Assembly: GCA_025350445.1 (NCBI GenBank)
Contig: JANXXV010000042.1
Span: 1-7,327 of the forward strand
Reading direction: 5' to 3'
Origin: Bryobacteraceae bacterium
Lineage (GTDB): Bacteria > Acidobacteriota > Terriglobia > Bryobacterales > Bryobacteraceae
Length of the DNA: 7,327 nucleotides
The notes beneath the pieces were generated by a model. It was not told the origin of the DNA, did no database searches, and was given only the letters and a program-made list of their open reading frames with translations. The translations under genes and the position numbers were made by a program. Of this stretch, positions 5,364-7,327 are shown piece by piece (position 1 is the stretch's first letter; each line of letters begins with the position of its first letter).

Positions 5364-7327
5364 TTTTTTCGTTTACCGCACTCTGCAGGCGGCGGCTCTT
5401 CCTTTTTTATTAGTCTATGTCCTGTGGCGCGTTCTGCGCGACAGCCGCTATCTTCGCAGCCTTCAGGAGCGGGCTGGCTTTTTGCCGCCGTCCTACAAGC
5501 GGACGGTTTCCGGCGCCATCTGGTTGCACGCGGTTTCGCTGGGTGAAGTGCTCTCTTCCGCCGGCTTGATCCGCCGATTGCGCGACGACTATCCCGGCGC
5601 TCCGCTCTTTGTCTCCTGCGGAACCACCGCCGGGCGTCAGGTTGCCGAAGAAAAGCTTTCCGCTGCAGTCGACGGCATCTTCTATCTCCCACTCGATTAT
5701 TGCTTCGCGGTTCGGCGCGTTTTGCGGCACATCCGGCCGGCGTCGGTGATTGTTCTTGAAACCGAGATCTGGCCGAATCTCTATCACGAAGCCAAGCGGT
5801 GCGGCGCGGCGCTCACCGTCGTAAACGGGCGCATCTCTCCGCGTGCCCTGCCCCGCTATCTGCGGTTGCGCTGGTTCTTCCTGAGCGTGCTCGATTTGCC
5901 GGATCATCTGCTGGTACAAAGCGCCGAGGATCGGGTCAACTATTGCAACGCCGGCGCGCCGCCCGATCGCGTCATCGTCAACGGCAATTTGAAGTACGAT
6001 TTTCAGCCGCCGGATTCCGGTGTACCGGAAGTGCTTCGCGACTTCGTTAGGGAACGCCGGAAGATCTGGATCGCCGCCAGCACTACGGCTCCTACCAACA
6101 ACAGCACGGTGGACGAGGACGACGCAGTCATCGACGCTTTCCTCAAACTGCAACCAAAGCACCCGGACCTGTTGCTGCTGATTGCTCCGCGCAAGCCGGA
6201 ACGTTTCGACATCGTCGCAGCGAAGCTGCAAACGGCCGGCATCCCTTTCGCGCGCCGGACCGCTTTGCCGTCCACCGAACCCGCCAGTGTCGTGCTGCTC
6301 GATTCCATCGGTGAACTCAGCAGCCTCTTCGGACTCGCCAGCGTAGTGCTGATGGGCGGCACTCTCACCGATCGCGGCGGCCACAATATTCTGGAACCGG
6401 CCATCTTCGCCAAGCCCGTCATCATCGGACCGCACATGGAAAACTTTCCAGAGATCGCGGCCCGGTTCCGCGCGGCGAACGCCGTCAAGAGCATTGATGG
6501 TCCAGATCAACTTGCCCAAGCGGTCGATGGCTTATTATCGAATCCGGACGCCGCCCGCGCGCTAGGCGAACGGGCAAAGCTTCTGGCCGAGACACAGCGT
6601 GGCGCAACGGAGCGCGCCCTTCAGATCATCGCCGCGGACCGTGCGCATGCCGTTCCGCATGTTCTTCCGTATGGCCCGCTTCACCCGCTGCTGTGGACTC
6701 TTTCCAAGATCTGGACCGCGGGCGGTGTGATCAAACGGCGCGGCTCGCAGCGGCGCCTGCGTACGCCGGTAATCAGCATCGGCGGGATCGGCATGGGTGG
6801 CGCGGGGAAGACTCCAATGGTCCGTTTCCTTGCCGAACATCTCAAGGCGCGCGGGTACAAGCCGGCCATCCTGACCCGTGGATACCGGCGCGAGTCCGCC
6901 GAACCCATCACCTTGCTCGCGGCTGGCGAAGCAGCGCCTGTCAAACTCACCGGGGACGAGACGCAAATGTTTCTCCGAGATGGTGCCGCCCCGGCCGGAA
7001 TCGGCGCGGACCGTTATCGCGTGGGCTGCCGGATGGAAGATCGGTTCCAGCCCGATGTCTTTCTACTCGACGATGGATTCCAACATGCGCGTCTCCATCG
7101 CGACGTGGACCTGGTGCTGATTGACGGACTCGATCCACTCGCGGGCGGAGAAGTGTTCCCGCTCGGCCGTCTTCGAGAGCCGCTGTCCGCGCTAAGCCGC
7201 GCCTCCGCGTTCCTCATCACGCGAACTGACGGCGGCGGCGTCCGCGATATCCTCACACAGTACAACCCCGGTGCGCCCGTGTTCCAATCGCGAGTCATCC
7301 CGTTGCATTGGGTGGACGCCACGACCG
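5347..7327 (+). CDS. Kdo transferase (WaaA/KdtA) fused to lipid A 4'-kinase (LpxK), 3' end cut by window
   Basis: One frame stays open through two enzymes of Kdo-lipid A synthesis at the inner membrane. The WaaA part (about 1-430) adds Kdo from CMP-Kdo to the lipid A precursor. It has an N-terminal membrane segment (5-31), HAVSLGEVL with the expected catalytic Glu67, ETEIWPN, VNGRIS, a GNLKYD motif and the GT-B nucleotide-site motif GGHNILEP (344-351). The LpxK part (from about 442) phosphorylates the 4' position of the lipid A disaccharide. It starts with the membrane-proximal helix PLHPLLWTLSKIW, then VISIGGIGMGGAGKTP (P-loop, 479-490), ILTRGYRR, TGDETQMF, LLDDGFQH (575-580) and FPLGRLREPL. 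No stop or credible internal start lies between the parts, so a true fusion is likely. TTG 5347 is chosen for its upstream AGGAG. ATT 5362 (MFFVYRTLQ) resembles usual WaaA starts but would be a rare codon. The end lies beyond 7327. Confidence 0.92.
   Translation, partial: MRRKFIFFVYRTLQAAALPFLLVYVLWRVLRDSRYLRSLQERAGFLPPSYKRTVSGAIWLHAVSLGEVLSSAGLIRRLRDDYPGAPLFVSCGTTAGRQVAEEKLSAAVDGIFYLPLDYCFAVRRVLRHIRPASVIVLETEIWPNLYHEAKRCGAALTVVNGRISPRALPRYLRLRWFFLSVLDLPDHLLVQSAEDRVNYCNAGAPPDRVIVNGNLKYDFQPPDSGVPEVLRDFVRERRKIWIAASTTAPTNNSTVDEDDAVIDAFLKLQPKHPDLLLLIAPRKPERFDIVAAKLQTAGIPFARRTALPSTEPASVVLLDSIGELSSLFGLASVVLMGGTLTDRGGHNILEPAIFAKPVIIGPHMENFPEIAARFRAANAVKSIDGPDQLAQAVDGLLSNPDAARALGERAKLLAETQRGATERALQIIAADRAHAVPHVLPYGPLHPLLWTLSKIWTAGGVIKRRGSQRRLRTPVISIGGIGMGGAGKTPMVRFLAEHLKARGYKPAILTRGYRRESAEPITLLAAGEAAPVKLTGDETQMFLRDGAAPAGIGADRYRVGCRMEDRFQPDVFLLDDGFQHARLHRDVDLVLIDGLDPLAGGEVFPLGRLREPLSALSRASAFLITRTDGGGVRDILTQYNPGAPVFQSRVIPLHWVDATT

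Noticed and set aside
5410..6519. Minus-strand frame of 369 codons
   Set aside because: It is antisense to the WaaA part of the fusion, which has well-defined motifs; the Arg/Gly/Asp-rich translation is a GC-bias mirror.
1..7327. CRISPR arrays, tRNA or rRNA genes, toxin-antitoxin or phage genes
   Set aside because: I saw no regularly spaced repeats, tRNA-like cloverleaf, rRNA segments, integrase or transposase on either strand.

Overview
The window reads as soil-type bacterial DNA in two unlike parts. Bases 1 to about 1012 carry a long A/T-run inverted repeat and the front half of an M20-family metallopeptidase gene. Its heavy use of GCG, GGG and TTG codons is unlike the genes to the right and suggests an alphaproteobacterial, perhaps acetic-acid-bacterium-like, source. 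From about 1013 onward the content looks like a Gram-negative acidobacterium, possibly Solibacter/Bryobacter-like: exported cyclophilin, Lys/Ala/Pro-rich tails, a lipid A/Kdo fusion gene and an ice-binding-domain protein. Both taxonomic guesses are inference from memory of gene style, not from a search.

Layout. 25-203: inverted repeat. 285-1046: 3'-truncated M20 peptidase. 1013-1213: broken fragment of a cyclophilin gene, homologous to the intact cyclophilin 2 kb downstream and fused in frame to the peptidase remnant. 1342-1392: short direct repeat. 1421-2300: a self-contained unit with promoter, RBS, secreted DUF3494 ice-binding-like protein and a UUCG hairpin terminator. 2301-3051: almost gene-free, with one possible frameshifted minus-strand gene. 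3106-3897: exported cyclophilin-type peptidyl-prolyl isomerase, with an inverted repeat at its promoter. 3904-4782: HEAT-repeat protein directly behind it. 4752-5363 (minus): small exported protein of unknown function, whose 3' end overlaps the HEAT gene and whose 5' end overlaps the next gene. 5347-7327 (plus, runs off the edge): one continuous frame joining Kdo transferase (WaaA/KdtA) to the lipid A 4'-kinase LpxK.

Functional picture. The right half serves the cell envelope: a periplasmic folding enzyme, an exported protein, and two steps of Kdo-lipid A synthesis in one polypeptide. The ice-binding-like gene is an independent cassette. I found no clearly new defence, mobile or regulatory system. 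The points most worth checking are the peptidase/cyclophilin junction (natural rearrangement or cloning/assembly chimera), the WaaA-LpxK fusion, and the head-to-head overlap of its start with the divergent exported-protein gene.
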